Source of the DNA: Lachnospiraceae bacterium AM93-12TA
Lineage (GTDB): Bacteria; Bacillota; Clostridia; Lachnospirales; Lachnospiraceae
Direction: 5' to 3'
Length of the DNA: 64,000 bases
Assembly: GCA_027698105.1 (NCBI GenBank)
Contig: JAQERH010000006.1
Span: 34,015 to 98,014 of the forward strand
The notes below the pieces were generated by a model that searched no databases, was not told the DNA's origin, and worked only from the letters and a program-made list of their open reading frames with translations. A program made the translations under genes and the position numbers. Below are positions 42,751-51,635 of the stretch, one piece after another; positions within the stretch are counted from its first letter, which is position 1, and the number at the start of each line of letters is the position of its first letter.

Positions 42751-44850
42751 ATGGCTAAAAATTTGGTAATTGTGGAGTCGCCGGCAAAGGTGAAAACGAT
42801 CAAAAAATTTCTTGGGGCAAATTATGAGGTGGACGCCTCTAACGGGCATGTGAGGGATATGCCCAAGAGCCAGCTGGGAATCGATATAGAGCATGACTAT
42901 GAGCCCAAGTATATCACAATCAGGGGCAAGGGAGATATTCTGGCAAAGCTCAGAAAAGAAGTGAAGAAGGCAGATAAAATTTATCTGGCAACTGACCCTG
43001 ACCGGGAGGGTGAAGCTATTTCCTGGCACTTGTCCAAGGCACTCAAGCTGGAAGACTGCAAGGATAAAAAAGTATACAGAATTACGTTCAATGAAATTAC
43101 AAAAAATGCGGTAAAGGCGGCATTAAAATCACCGAGAGCGATTGATATGAACCTGGTAGACGCTCAGCAGGCAAGACGTGTATTAGATCGAATGATCGGC
43201 TACCGTATCAGTCCTTTACTCTGGGCGAAGGTAAAGAGAGGCCTCAGCGCAGGCCGCGTCCAGTCGGTAGCTCTGCGCATGATTTGCGACAGAGAGGAGG
43301 AGATCAGCTCCTTTATTCCGGAGGAATACTGGAATCTGGAAGCAGAACTCCGGGCAAAGGGCTCCAGAAAGAAACTGGAAGCCAAATTTTATGGAACCAG
43401 AGAGGGAAAGCTGACCCTCAAAACAAAAGATGAGGTAGAGCAGGTCATTCAGAACCTGGAGGGCGCACAGTATATAGTAGATGAGGTGAAGACAGGAGAA
43501 AGGATTAAAAAAGCTCCGATTCCTTTTACTACCAGTACTCTTCAGCAGGAAGCGTCAAAAACACTGAATTTTTCCACCCAGAAAACTATGCGCCTGGCTC
43601 AGCAGCTGTATGAGGGCGTTGATATTAAGGGAAAGGGAACCATTGGACTGATCACTTACCTGCGTACGGACTCTACCCGTGTTGCAGAAGAGGCAGATCA
43701 GGCAGCCAGAGCCTTTATCAGCGAAACATATGGGGCCCAGTATGTGGCTACAGAGGAGACCTCAAAGAAAAGCAGTGCTAAAATTCAGGATGCCCACGAG
43801 GCTATTCGTCCCACGGATATTTCCCTGACTCCTGTTCTGGTAAAGGAATCCCTGGCAAGGGATCAGTTCCGTCTGTACCAGCTGATTTGGAAACGGTTTG
43901 CCGCCAGCCGTATGCAGGCAGCCGTCTATGAGACTACCTCTGTCCGTGTAGCGGCAGGAGAGGAAAAGGGAGGATATCTGTTTACCCTTTCTGCTTCCAA
44001 GCTGAAATTTGACGGTTTTATGTCGGTCTATGTCCAGGAGGATGAGAAGGAAGAAAACACGGTTCTCTCTGAGAAGCTGGAAAAGGGCGCAGTCCTTACC
44101 TGCGACCAGCTGACAAACAGCCAGCATTTCACACAGCCTCCGTCTCACTACACAGAGGCGTCTCTTGTCAAAGCGCTGGAAGAGCAGGGAATCGGCCGTC
44201 CCAGTACCTATGCGCCTACGATTACAACAATTCTGGCCAGACGTTATGTGGTAAAAGAAAACAAAAATCTCTACGTAACCGAGCTGGGTGAGGTTGTCAA
44301 CGGCATGATGAAAAAGGCCTTTCCAAGCATTGTAGACACTACATTTACTGCTAATATGGAATATCTGCTGGACAGAATTGGAGACGGTACTGTACCGTGG
44401 AAGACTGTAATTGAAAACTTCTATCCAGATCTGGAGGAAGCAGTGACAGAGGCAGAAAAGAAGCTGGAAGCAGTTAAGATTGCCGATGAAGTCAGTGATG
44501 TTCCCTGTGATCTGTGCGGCCGGATGATGGTAATTAAATACGGTCCTCACGGAAAATTCCTGGCCTGTCCCGGTTTCCCGGAATGCAGGAATACAAAGCC
44601 TTATCTGGAAAAAATCGGCGTAGCCTGCCCGAAGTGCGGAAAAGAGCTGGTTATCCGGAAAACTAAAAAAGGCAGAAAATACTATGGTTGTGAAAATAAT
44701 CCGGAGTGTGATTTTATGTCATGGCAGAAACCTTCTCCAGAACCGTGTCCAGAGTGCGGCAGCCTGATGGTGGAGAAGGGAAGTAAGCTTCTCTGTACCA
44801 ATGAAGAATGTGGTTATGTGAAAGTGAACAAAAAACAGTCCCAGGAATAG
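42751..44850 (+). CDS. topA: DNA topoisomerase I
   Basis: 699-residue type IA topoisomerase relaxing negative supercoils. TOPRIM domain: LVIVESPAKVKTIKKFLG and the acidic triad in ATDPDREGEAISWHL. Active-site tyrosine in LITYLRTDSTR. Three C-terminal Cys4 zinc ribbons begin near CDLCGRMMVIKYG, CPKCGKELVIRK and CPECGSLMVEKG. ATG 42751 follows TAGGAG; a TTG at 42745 is less likely. Sits in the usual clostridial order dprA-topA-codY. Confidence 0.96.
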   Translation: MAKNLVIVESPAKVKTIKKFLGANYEVDASNGHVRDMPKSQLGIDIEHDYEPKYITIRGKGDILAKLRKEVKKADKIYLATDPDREGEAISWHLSKALKLEDCKDKKVYRITFNEITKNAVKAALKSPRAIDMNLVDAQQARRVLDRMIGYRISPLLWAKVKRGLSAGRVQSVALRMICDREEEISSFIPEEYWNLEAELRAKGSRKKLEAKFYGTREGKLTLKTKDEVEQVIQNLEGAQYIVDEVKTGERIKKAPIPFTTSTLQQEASKTLNFSTQKTMRLAQQLYEGVDIKGKGTIGLITYLRTDSTRVAEEADQAARAFISETYGAQYVATEETSKKSSAKIQDAHEAIRPTDISLTPVLVKESLARDQFRLYQLIWKRFAASRMQAAVYETTSVRVAAGEEKGGYLFTLSASKLKFDGFMSVYVQEDEKEENTVLSEKLEKGAVLTCDQLTNSQHFTQPPSHYTEASLVKALEEQGIGRPSTYAPTITTILARRYVVKENKNLYVTELGEVVNGMMKKAFPSIVDTTFTANMEYLLDRIGDGTVPWKTVIENFYPDLEEAVTEAEKKLEAVKIADEVSDVPCDLCGRMMVIKYGPHGKFLACPGFPECRNTKPYLEKIGVACPKCGKELVIRKTKKGRKYYGCENNPECDFMSWQKPSPEPCPECGSLMVEKGSKLLCTNEECGYVKVNKKQSQE

Positions 44851-44975
44851 ACAGATAAAAAGAGGGAAAGTGTCTGAATTGCTTTGAACTATTCCCACAG
44901 AAGCAGTATACAGAATAGATTCGCCGAACTGTAACAAAAGAATTATTAAAAAAATTGAAAAAACCAGAAAAACTC

Positions 44976-45004
44976 TTGTTATTAATCGAAAGTCATGTTA
45001 CAAT
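44976..45004 (+). promoter_or_regulatory. Promoter of codY
   Basis: TTGTTA (44976-44981), 17-base spacer, TACAAT (44999-45004), about 58 bases before the codY start. It gives codY a promoter of its own besides any read-through from topA. Confidence 0.65.
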
Positions 45005-45062
45005 TTAGTTGAGCAAGCAGTAATTTTAAAATACTAAGATTAAGAAAAGGAGGTAACTGGTA

Positions 45063-45842
45063 ATGAGCGTTCAGTTGTTGGATAAAACAAGGAAAATCAA
45101 TAAATTATTGCATAATAATCACTCCCATAAGGTGGTCTTCAACGACATCTGCGAAGTCCTCAGTGAAATCCTTCAGTCCAACATTCTTGTAATCAGTAAA
45201 AAAGGAAAGGTTCTCGGCGTAGCCATCTGTCCTGGAATCGATGAAATTGAGGAGCTGATTGAAGATCAGGTAGGCGGATTTGTTGACAATATGCTGAATG
45301 AAAGACTGTTAAACGTACTTTCCACAAAAGAGAATGTGAATCTGGCAACTTTAGGCTTTGCAGAGGAGAATGTAAAGAAATATCAGGCGATTATCACACC
45401 GATTGATATGTCAGGCGAGCGTCTGGGAACTTTATTTATCTATAAATCAGATGAACAGTATGATATCGACGATATTATCCTGAGCGAGTACGGCACAACA
45501 GTTGTAGGACTTGAGATGATGCGTTCGGTCAATGAGGAAAACGCTGAGGAAACCAGAAAAATTCAGATTGTGAAATCTGCTATCAGCACCTTATCCTTCT
45601 CTGAGCTGGAAGCAATCACACACATTTTCGACGAACTGGAAGGCAATGAGGGCATCCTGGTTGCAAGTAAGATTGCGGACAGAGTAGGAATTACAAGATC
45701 CGTTATTGTCAATGCGCTGCGTAAATTTGAGAGTGCCGGCGTTATCGAATCACGTTCGTCAGGAATGAAGGGAACGTATATTAAGGTGTTGAACGATGTG
45801 GTATTCGACGAATTAAAAGCTCTCAAAGCGGAAAATAAATAA
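45063..45842 (+). CDS. codY: GTP-sensing transcriptional pleiotropic regulator CodY
   Basis: 259-residue CodY: an N-terminal GAF domain that senses branched-chain amino acids (residues ~1-155) and a C-terminal winged helix-turn-helix with ASKIADRVGITRSVIVNALRKF. Represses nutrient-scavenging and stationary-phase genes while amino acids and GTP are plentiful. AAAAGGAGG upstream. Followed by a strong terminator. In several Firmicutes CodY also controls polysaccharide operons, but I see no convincing CodY box at either inverton here. Confidence 0.96.
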   Translation: MSVQLLDKTRKINKLLHNNHSHKVVFNDICEVLSEILQSNILVISKKGKVLGVAICPGIDEIEELIEDQVGGFVDNMLNERLLNVLSTKENVNLATLGFAEENVKKYQAIITPIDMSGERLGTLFIYKSDEQYDIDDIILSEYGTTVVGLEMMRSVNEENAEETRKIQIVKSAISTLSFSELEAITHIFDELEGNEGILVASKIADRVGITRSVIVNALRKFESAGVIESRSSGMKGTYIKVLNDVVFDELKALKAENK

Positions 45843-45857
45843 AAATCGTTTGTTTTG

Positions 45858-45899
45858 AAAAAGGAAGAAAAAGGCATCCTGCTTTTTTCTTCCTTTTTT
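45858..45899 (+). terminator. Intrinsic terminator of codY
   Basis: An A/G-rich arm AAAAGGAAGAAAAAGGCA pairs with TGCTTTTTTCTTCCTTTTTT around a short loop (ATCC region), ending in a T-run. The A-rich side would serve the other strand as well. Confidence 0.85.
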
Positions 45900-45946
45900 A
45901 AATGCAGTAAAAAGAGTGGAAAAACACAAAAAAACAGAAATTTCTA

Positions 45947-45975
45947 TTGACATTCAGCTGAAAAAAGAGTATTCT
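45947..45975 (+). promoter_or_regulatory. Promoter of the rubrerythrin gene
   Basis: TTGACA (45947-45952), 17-base spacer, TATTCT (45970-45975), about 40 bases before the start codon. Confidence 0.75.
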
Positions 45976-46014
45976 AAAAGCAGGAATAATTACTATAATT
46001 AAGGAGGAGTTATC

Positions 46015-46548
46015 ATGGAATTAAAGGGAAGCAGAACAGAGCAGAATTTATTAACAGCGTTTGCAGGGGAGTCTCAGGCCAGAAACAAGTATACTTATTT
46101 TGCAAGTGTTGCAAAAAAGGAAGGCTATGAGCAGATCGCTGCTATCTTTGAGCAGACAGCTAATAATGAAAAAGAGCATGCAAAGATGTGGTTCAAGGAG
46201 CTGCACGGAATTGGAACCACTCCTGAAAACCTGAAGGCTGCTGCTGAGGGAGAGAACTATGAGTGGACAGATATGTATGCTTCTTTTGCAAAGGATGCAG
46301 AAGAGGAAGGCTTTAAGGAATTAGCCGCAAAATTCCGAATGGTGGCAGAGATTGAAAAGCACCACGAGGAGAGATACTTAAAACTGCTTCACAATGTAGA
46401 GATACAGCAGGTATTTGAGAAGGCAGAGGAGACCATGTGGGAGTGCAGAAACTGCGGACACCTGGTAATCGGCAAAAAAGCGCCGGAGGTTTGCCCGGTA
46501 TGTGCTCATCCTCAGAGCTACTTCGAAGTGCGTAAAGAAAATTATTAA
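46015..46548 (+). CDS. rbr: Rubrerythrin
   Basis: 177-residue non-haem iron peroxidase protecting anaerobes from peroxide. The N-terminal four-helix di-iron domain carries ExxH-type ligands in [10 protein letters not shown] and [11 protein letters not shown]. The C-terminal rubredoxin-like centre is CRNCG and CPVCAHP. TAAGGAGG precedes the ATG. Cytoplasmic. No terminator is evident before the T-box promoter that starts 8 bases after the stop. Confidence 0.96.
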   Translation: MELKGSRTEQNLLTAFAGESQARNKYTYFASVAKKEGYEQIAAIFEQTANNEKEHAKMWFKELHGIGTTPENLKAAAEGENYEWTDMYASFAKDAEEEGFKELAAKFRMVAEIEKHHEERYLKLLHNVEIQQVFEKAEETMWECRNCGHLVIGKKAPEVCPVCAHPQSYFEVRKENY

Positions 46549-46555
46549 AAAACAG

Positions 46556-46584
46556 TTGACAAATCTGACAAATGGCGGTAAAAT
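46556..46584 (+). promoter_or_regulatory. Promoter of the metNIQ T-box transcript
   Basis: TTGACA (46556-46561), 17-base spacer, TAAAAT (46579-46584), just upstream of the T-box leader. Confidence 0.8.
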
Positions 46585-46599
46585 AGTCACAACTTCAGC

Positions 46600-46924
46600 A
46601 AAGAAGAGATTTTAATAAGAATAAGGCAGAGAAGAGAAGAGTAGTAGGCGGATGCTTTTACAGAGAGTTCCCGGTTGGTGGAAGGGAATAAAGGGAGGCT
46701 TATGAAGATGGTCTTAGAGCCGCATAGTTGAAATAGATATCTGATTTATTTAGACTATGACGGGATCGCCCGTTACAGCGACAGAGTATAACCTGGAGGA
46801 GGGATTTCATCCGTCAGGCGTACTTGCAGAGGCTTGCCGTGTGAGCGGCAGGTAAAATTAGGTGGTAACACGGGAGCAGATGCCCTCGTCCTGATAGATT
46901 TGATCGGGACGGGGGCTTTTTTAA
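46600..46924 (+). ncRNA. T-box riboswitch, methionine specifier, upstream of metNIQ
   Basis: Stem I features are visible: AGAGAGTTCCC, the distal GGTTGGTGGAAGGGAA, and a specifier context GAAG-ATG-GTCTTAGAGC with ATG at 46708-46710. The T-box antiterminator sequence is AGGTGGTAACACGGGAGC near 46860. The terminator arms GCCCTCGTCC and GGGACGGGGGC (about 46882-46916) are followed by TTTTTT. Uncharged tRNA(Met) should pair at the specifier and the TGGT bulge and allow read-through into the methionine transporter genes. Together with its promoter it fills the 455-base gap before metN. Confidence 0.9.
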
Positions 46925-47003
46925 TATAGAAAAGATGCAGAATTTCTGTATAAATCACTCCCGAATCGTATATAACCACAGAAAAGGGAAAGGAAGAAAA
47001 GTC

Positions 47004-48035
47004 ATGATTCAACTGGAGCACATAAGCAAATCATTTGTGACGGCATCAGGGACTGTTCATGCAGTCCAGGATGTAAATCTTCAGATAGGAGAAGGAGAAA
47101 TTTTCGGAATTATCGGATTTTCAGGAGCAGGAAAATCTACGCTGGTTCGGTGTATTAATCTGCTGGAGCGTCCTACAGAGGGCCGCGTGATAGTAGACGG
47201 AGACGATCTGACAGCCATGGATTTAAAAAAACTCAGGGAAGTACGAAAGAAAATCGGAATGATTTTCCAGCACTTTAACCTGATGCGCTCCAGAACTGTA
47301 TTTCAGAATATTGCCTTCCCGTTGAAAAAAAGCGGGCTGTCTAAGGAAGAAAAAGAGAAAAAGATAGAGAGTCTGCTGGAACTGGTAGGTTTATCTGATA
47401 AAAAGAACGCCTATCCATCTCAGCTTTCCGGAGGACAGAAGCAGAGAGTCGCTATCGCCAGAGCGCTGGCCAACGATCCGAAGGTGCTTCTCTGCGACGA
47501 GGCAACCAGCGCCCTGGATCCTCAGACAACACAGTCTATTTTAAAGCTGTTAAAGCAGGTCAATGAAACCCTGGGGATTACGATTGTACTGATTACCCAT
47601 GAAATGGCAGTAGTGAAGGATATCTGTGACAGAGTAGCGATTATGGAGCAGGGCTGCGTTGTAGAGGAAGGAGATACGGTTTCCGTATTCAGCCATCCGA
47701 AAGAGGCTATGACGAAAGATTTCATCGACACGGCCAGCAACCTTGGAAAAATCCATGATTTAATTGCAGAAGGACACAGCCTGACCGAGATTCAGCCTGG
47801 TGAGCAGATGGTGCTTTTAACCTATTCAGGAAGCAATGCCGGTCAGCCTCTGATTTCAGCTCTGGCTGAGAAATTCGGAGTCAGCGCCAATATCATCTAT
47901 GGAAATATTGATTATCTGAAGGGAAAACCTTTGGGTAAGCTGGTGGTAACGCTTTCCGGAGAGAAAGAGGCCATGGATCAGGCGATTGAATATATCCGCT
48001 CACTGGGAGTAGAAATGGAGGTAATAAAACGATGA
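47004..48035 (+). CDS. metN: Methionine ABC transporter ATPase MetN
   Basis: 343-residue ATPase: Walker A GFSGAGKST, signature LSGGQKQR, Walker B LLCDEATSALD, and a C-terminal NIL domain (about residues 265-343), which binds methionine for trans-inhibition. ATG 47004 follows AAAGGAAG; it gives the standard MetN length. Overlaps metI by four bases. Controlled by the T-box upstream. Confidence 0.96.
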   Translation: MIQLEHISKSFVTASGTVHAVQDVNLQIGEGEIFGIIGFSGAGKSTLVRCINLLERPTEGRVIVDGDDLTAMDLKKLREVRKKIGMIFQHFNLMRSRTVFQNIAFPLKKSGLSKEEKEKKIESLLELVGLSDKKNAYPSQLSGGQKQRVAIARALANDPKVLLCDEATSALDPQTTQSILKLLKQVNETLGITIVLITHEMAVVKDICDRVAIMEQGCVVEEGDTVSVFSHPKEAMTKDFIDTASNLGKIHDLIAEGHSLTEIQPGEQMVLLTYSGSNAGQPLISALAEKFGVSANIIYGNIDYLKGKPLGKLVVTLSGEKEAMDQAIEYIRSLGVEMEVIKR

Positions 48036-48709
48036 GTATTCTTTATAAAATTGCTCCTCATCTGGAGAGCCTGGGTGGAGAGCTTCTCACAAGCCTGGGA
48101 CAGACTTTTCAGATGCTTCTGGTATCCGGTGTTCTGGCATTTTTTCTGGGAATTTTCTTTGGAGTATTATTGATTGTAGCGAAAAAGGGCGGCATCATGC
48201 AGAATCAGATTTTGTACAGCATAATCGACAAGGCCATCGATGTCATCCGCTCCATTCCCTTCATTATATTAATGGTACTCTTAATTCCTGTAAGCCGGGC
48301 GATTGTGGGAACTGGTTCCGGTGTGAAGGGCGCTTATGTGGCTCTGATTGTGGGAACCGTTCCATTTTTTGCAAGACAGATTGAATCTGTTCTGGCAGAT
48401 GTGGATAAGGGGCTGATTGAAGCCAGTCAGGCGATGGGCTTTTCCCCAGTGGAAATTATTTTCAGTGTTTACTTAAAGGAAAGTATTCCTGGAATTACCC
48501 GTGTAACCATGATCACCTTTGTAAGCCTGGTGGGAATTACCGCTATGGCAGGAGCCATCGGAGCCGGAGGTCTGGGCGATTTTGCCATTCGCTACGGATA
48601 TCAGATGGGATATACGGATATGAGCTGGGTAACAGTGATTCTGATTCTGATTATTATCAGTGTAATTCAGTTCGTGGGAAATGCAGTGATTAAAAAGACC
48701 ACCCATTAA
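48032..48709 (+). CDS. metI: Methionine ABC transporter permease MetI
   Basis: 225-residue permease with about five membrane spans. The EAA loop that contacts MetN is visible as DVDKGLIEASQAMGFSPVEI. GTVPFFARQIESVL and AMAGAIGAGGLGDFAIRYGYQ are characteristic of MetI. Coupled to metN by ATGA overlap. Confidence 0.95.
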   Translation: MSILYKIAPHLESLGGELLTSLGQTFQMLLVSGVLAFFLGIFFGVLLIVAKKGGIMQNQILYSIIDKAIDVIRSIPFIILMVLLIPVSRAIVGTGSGVKGAYVALIVGTVPFFARQIESVLADVDKGLIEASQAMGFSPVEIIFSVYLKESIPGITRVTMITFVSLVGITAMAGAIGAGGLGDFAIRYGYQMGYTDMSWVTVILILIIISVIQFVGNAVIKKTTH

Positions 48710-48788
48710 ACATAAAACCATGCAGACGTTTATTATGAAAATCACCCTGCTTCAGGGGAATTTATAGAAGATAAAAGGAGAAAAAATT

Positions 48789-49745
48789 ATGAAAAAGGTA
48801 TGGAAGAAGACAGCATTGGCAGCAGTAACAGCAACAGCAGCATTAGCCCTTTACGGCTGTGCAGGGGGCTCTGATAAGGCAGAGACAGGCGCAGAAGGCA
48901 CGGATAAGGCTGCAGAAGCAACGGTAATAGAGATTGGTGTAGTAGGCGAGTATAATGATCAGTGGGATACCATTAACGAGCTGCTGGCTCCGGAAAATAT
49001 TCAGGTAAAGCTGGTAAAGTTTACCGATTATGCTGCTCCCAACAGAGCGTTAGCAGACGGAGACATTGACTTAAATGCATTCCAGACAAAGACATTCCTG
49101 GACAACGATATGGCTCAGAAGGGATATGAACTGACTGTAGTGGGAGATACGATTATCGCACCGTTAGCAATTTACAATAATAAGGATAAGATTTCTTCTG
49201 TCGAAGATATTAAGGATGGAGATATTATCGCAATTCCAAACGATCTGACAAACGGCGGACGCGCTCTCAAGCTGCTGGAGCAGGCAGGACTGATTGAGTG
49301 TGATCCGGAGAAGGGATTTGTACCTACCAAGGCAGATATTACAAAATATAATGTAGAAATCGAGATCCGCGAAGCAGAGTCTGCAACCTTAGCTAATATT
49401 CTTCCAGACTGCGCTGCAGCTATTATTAACGGAGGAAATGCCTTTACAGCCGGTTTAAATCCAGTTAAGGATTCTATTTTTACAGAGGATGTAAATCCTG
49501 ATACAAACGAGCAGGTTCCGCAGCTGGTCAATGTCATTGCAGCCCGTGCAGAGGACAAGGACAATGAGGTATATCAGAAAATTGTAGCAGCTTACCAGAC
49601 TCCGGAAGTGGAAAAGACCATTGCCGATTCTTACCAGGGAGCATTCCTCTGTGCATGGGAAGGCGCAGGAAACACAGAAGCGGAGGATGGCGAGGCAGCC
49701 ACAGAAGCTGCTGAGGAGACTGTGGCTGAGACAGAAGCAGAATAA
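48789..49745 (+). CDS. metQ: Methionine-binding lipoprotein MetQ
   Basis: 318-residue substrate-binding lipoprotein. Signal peptide with lipobox LYGC (Cys about residue 24), a short low-complexity linker, then the NLPA/MetQ fold: GVVGEYNDQWDTINELL, VKFTDYAAPNRALADGDID, NAFQTKTFLD and AIPNDLTNGGRALKLLEQAG. The last ~20 residues are an acidic Glu/Ala/Thr tail not usual in MetQ. AAAAGGAG precedes the ATG. Its terminator is at 49811. Confidence 0.94.
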   Translation: MKKVWKKTALAAVTATAALALYGCAGGSDKAETGAEGTDKAAEATVIEIGVVGEYNDQWDTINELLAPENIQVKLVKFTDYAAPNRALADGDIDLNAFQTKTFLDNDMAQKGYELTVVGDTIIAPLAIYNNKDKISSVEDIKDGDIIAIPNDLTNGGRALKLLEQAGLIECDPEKGFVPTKADITKYNVEIEIREAESATLANILPDCAAAIINGGNAFTAGLNPVKDSIFTEDVNPDTNEQVPQLVNVIAARAEDKDNEVYQKIVAAYQTPEVEKTIADSYQGAFLCAWEGAGNTEAEDGEAATEAAEETVAETEAE

Positions 49746-49810
49746 TCAGGCAGACAAAAACAGAAATCAATATAAAATAATTGAATAGCAATACGCAGTG
49801 AAGATTTTGC

Positions 49811-49845
49811 GGGGCCTGAATACTCAGATGAGACAGGCCCCTTTA
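49811..49845 (+). terminator. Terminator after metQ
   Basis: GGGGCCTG (49811-49818) pairs with CAGGCCCC (49834-49841) around a 15-base loop, followed by TTTA. Confidence 0.75.
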
Positions 49846-49874
49846 TCGAAGGAACAACAGGAGGAAGGGTTTTC

Positions 49875-51074
49875 ATGGCATTAAAGGAGTATGTATTAGA
49901 ACAGAAAGAATATCTGACAAACATGAGGCAGTATTTCCACGCTCATCCAGAGGTGAGCCTGCAGGAATATCATACCTGTGAGAAAATAGAAGAAGAGCTT
50001 AATCTGGCAGGAATTCCCCACAGGAGAGTGGGAGAAACAGGAGTGTACGCCTGGATTGATGGAAAGAAAGAAACAGCAGATCAGAAAAAAGCATCCCGGA
50101 TTGCAGCGCTGCGGGCAGATATTGACGCTCTGGCCATGGAGGATTTAAAAACAGTTTCCTACCGCTCGGCGAATCCCGGCGTGTGCCATGCCTGCGGCCA
50201 TGACGCTCATGCGGCTACCCTTTTGACGGCTGCCAAAATTTTAAAATCAAAAGAGCAGGAATTTTCCGGACAAATCCGCCTGTTTTTCCAGCAGGCAGAG
50301 GAAATCGGCGCAGGAGCACGCCTGTTTGTTCAGGATGGTTTGTTAGAGGGAGTGTCCAGAGTATTCGGCGCCCACGTATCCAGCCGTCTGGAAAGCGGGA
50401 AAATCGCCCTGACAGCAGGTCCGCAGAATGCCAGCTGCGACTACTTTAAAATCAAGGTGACAGGAAGAGGCGCTCACGTATCTACGCCTCACCTGGGAGT
50501 GGATGCGGCCTATGTTGCCTCTCAGATTGTAGTGAATCTGCAGAGTATTGCAGCCAGAAGCACCAATCCCCTGGATACCATAGTAGTCGGCGTCGGTGTC
50601 GTGAGGGCAGGAACTCAGTACAATATCGTGGCAGAGCATGCAGAGCTTGAGGGAACTACCAGAACGTTCCTTCCGGAAGTCAGAGAATTTACAAACAGGA
50701 GAGTGCGGGAGATTGCAGAGCAGACGGCCCATATGTACGGGGCAGAGGCTGAGGTGGAATTCAAAGATTTCGCCGCTCCGCTGATTAACGATCCCCAGGC
50801 AGTGAAAGAAGTAACTGCAGTGACAGAGCAGCTCATTGACCGGGGACAGATTGTGGGCGATTTTGAAAAGGCTCTGGGTGCAGATGACTTTGCCGACTAC
50901 CTGGCAGTAACCAGAGGAATGTATGCCTTTGTGGGAACACACAGTGAGAAGAAGCCAGGAAGCGGAGTTGCCCACCACCACGGTCTGTTTGATGTAGATG
51001 AGGAAGCGCTTCTCTTATCCTGCAATGTGTATGTGGATTACGCGCTGTGGGTGCTGGGAGCAGAGGAAATTTAA
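49875..51074 (+). CDS. M20 family amidohydrolase/peptidase
   Basis: 399-residue metal-dependent hydrolase of the M20D (aminoacylase/N-acyl-amino-acid amidohydrolase) group. Metal-ligand motifs: HAHPEVSLQE, RADIDALAM, CHACGHDAH and QQAEEIGAGA; a lid domain lies about residues 185-300. These enzymes often sit beside metNIQ, where they may release methionine from N-acyl forms; that role is inference. AGGAGGAAGG precedes the ATG. A long hairpin terminator follows. Confidence 0.88.
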   Translation: MALKEYVLEQKEYLTNMRQYFHAHPEVSLQEYHTCEKIEEELNLAGIPHRRVGETGVYAWIDGKKETADQKKASRIAALRADIDALAMEDLKTVSYRSANPGVCHACGHDAHAATLLTAAKILKSKEQEFSGQIRLFFQQAEEIGAGARLFVQDGLLEGVSRVFGAHVSSRLESGKIALTAGPQNASCDYFKIKVTGRGAHVSTPHLGVDAAYVASQIVVNLQSIAARSTNPLDTIVVGVGVVRAGTQYNIVAEHAELEGTTRTFLPEVREFTNRRVREIAEQTAHMYGAEAEVEFKDFAAPLINDPQAVKEVTAVTEQLIDRGQIVGDFEKALGADDFADYLAVTRGMYAFVGTHSEKKPGSGVAHHHGLFDVDEEALLLSCNVYVDYALWVLGAEEI

Positions 51075-51123
51075 GAGCAGGAACCGTAAAAATATAAAAC
51101 AGGAAACATATAAATTTGAAGAA

Positions 51124-51187
51124 AAATCTCCAGTCATTGCGGCAGACTATTTTTATAGGCTTCTGCTGCCGGGACTGGAGATTTTTA
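51124..51187 (+). terminator. Long hairpin terminator after the M20 gene
   Basis: Perfect 12-bp outer arms AAATCTCCAGTC (51124-51135) and GACTGGAGATTT (51173-51184), with a second inner pairing GGCAG/CTGCC. T-runs on both strands make it suitable for the convergent acyl carrier gene as well. Confidence 0.85.
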
Positions 51188-51211
51188 TGCAAAGAGAAAA
51201 GATTAAAAGAG

Positions 51212-51493
51212 TTAAAATTTATGTGCGGACGAGAAAATATAATCTAAAATATCTTCAACAAACACAATATGTTCATATTCTGTCTCATCAATCTGAATAC
51301 CGAATCGTTCTTCTACCTGGGTCAAGAAATAGACCATTAAAAAAGAATCCAGCCCCATATCCTCGATCAGACGCGAAGAAGGAGTGAGGGGGGCAAAAGA
51401 TTCGGCATAGTCTTTGAGTATATCAGAGAACTCATCCAGGCAGCGCTGTCTGGCCTGTTCCATGTCCATTTCGTAGAGTATTTCAGAAACCAT
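51212..51493 (-). CDS. Acyl carrier protein-like
   Basis: 93-residue acyl carrier protein. The phosphopantetheine attachment serine is in the DMGLDSF motif (Ser50), followed by VYFLTQVEERFGIQI and the closing VEDILDYIF helix. It is more divergent than fatty-acid ACP (DSF instead of DSL), so probably a stand-alone carrier for a specialised pathway, unknown here. Start at 51493 has TGGAGG seven bases upstream on the minus strand. A small hairpin (GGGCT/AGCCC) lies in the leader. It faces invertible segment 2, whose promoter presently points at it across a strong terminator-like hairpin. Confidence 0.82.
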   Translation of the reverse strand: MVSEILYEMDMEQARQRCLDEFSDILKDYAESFAPLTPSSRLIEDMGLDSFLMVYFLTQVEERFGIQIDETEYEHIVFVEDILDYIFSSAHKF

Positions 51494-51594
51494 ATATTTG
51501 CCTCCAGTCTTCCGGGCTTTATACAGCCCGATACTCTGATTATACAGAATTTGATAAAAAATGAAAAGGATTTTCAAATCTATGCATAAAGCAT

Positions 51595-51635
51595 AAAAAA
51601 GTGTCGCTTAATAATCTGTTAAGCGACACTTTTTT
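51595..51635. terminator. Bidirectional terminator-like hairpin coincident with left crossover site 2
   Basis: 17-bp perfect arms (51595-51611 and 51619-51635), loop TAATCTG, with six A before and six T after. It reads as stem plus U-tract in both directions. It should stop a transcript from the currently inverted promoter before it reaches the ACP gene. Confidence 0.75.
51603..51633 (+). repeat. Left inverted repeat of invertible promoter cassette 2
   Basis: 31 bp repeated exactly as the reverse complement at 51873-51903. Same arms as cassette 1 (GTCGCTTAA / TTAAGCGAC) but a different 7-bp core, TAATCTG (51612-51618). Confidence 0.92.
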
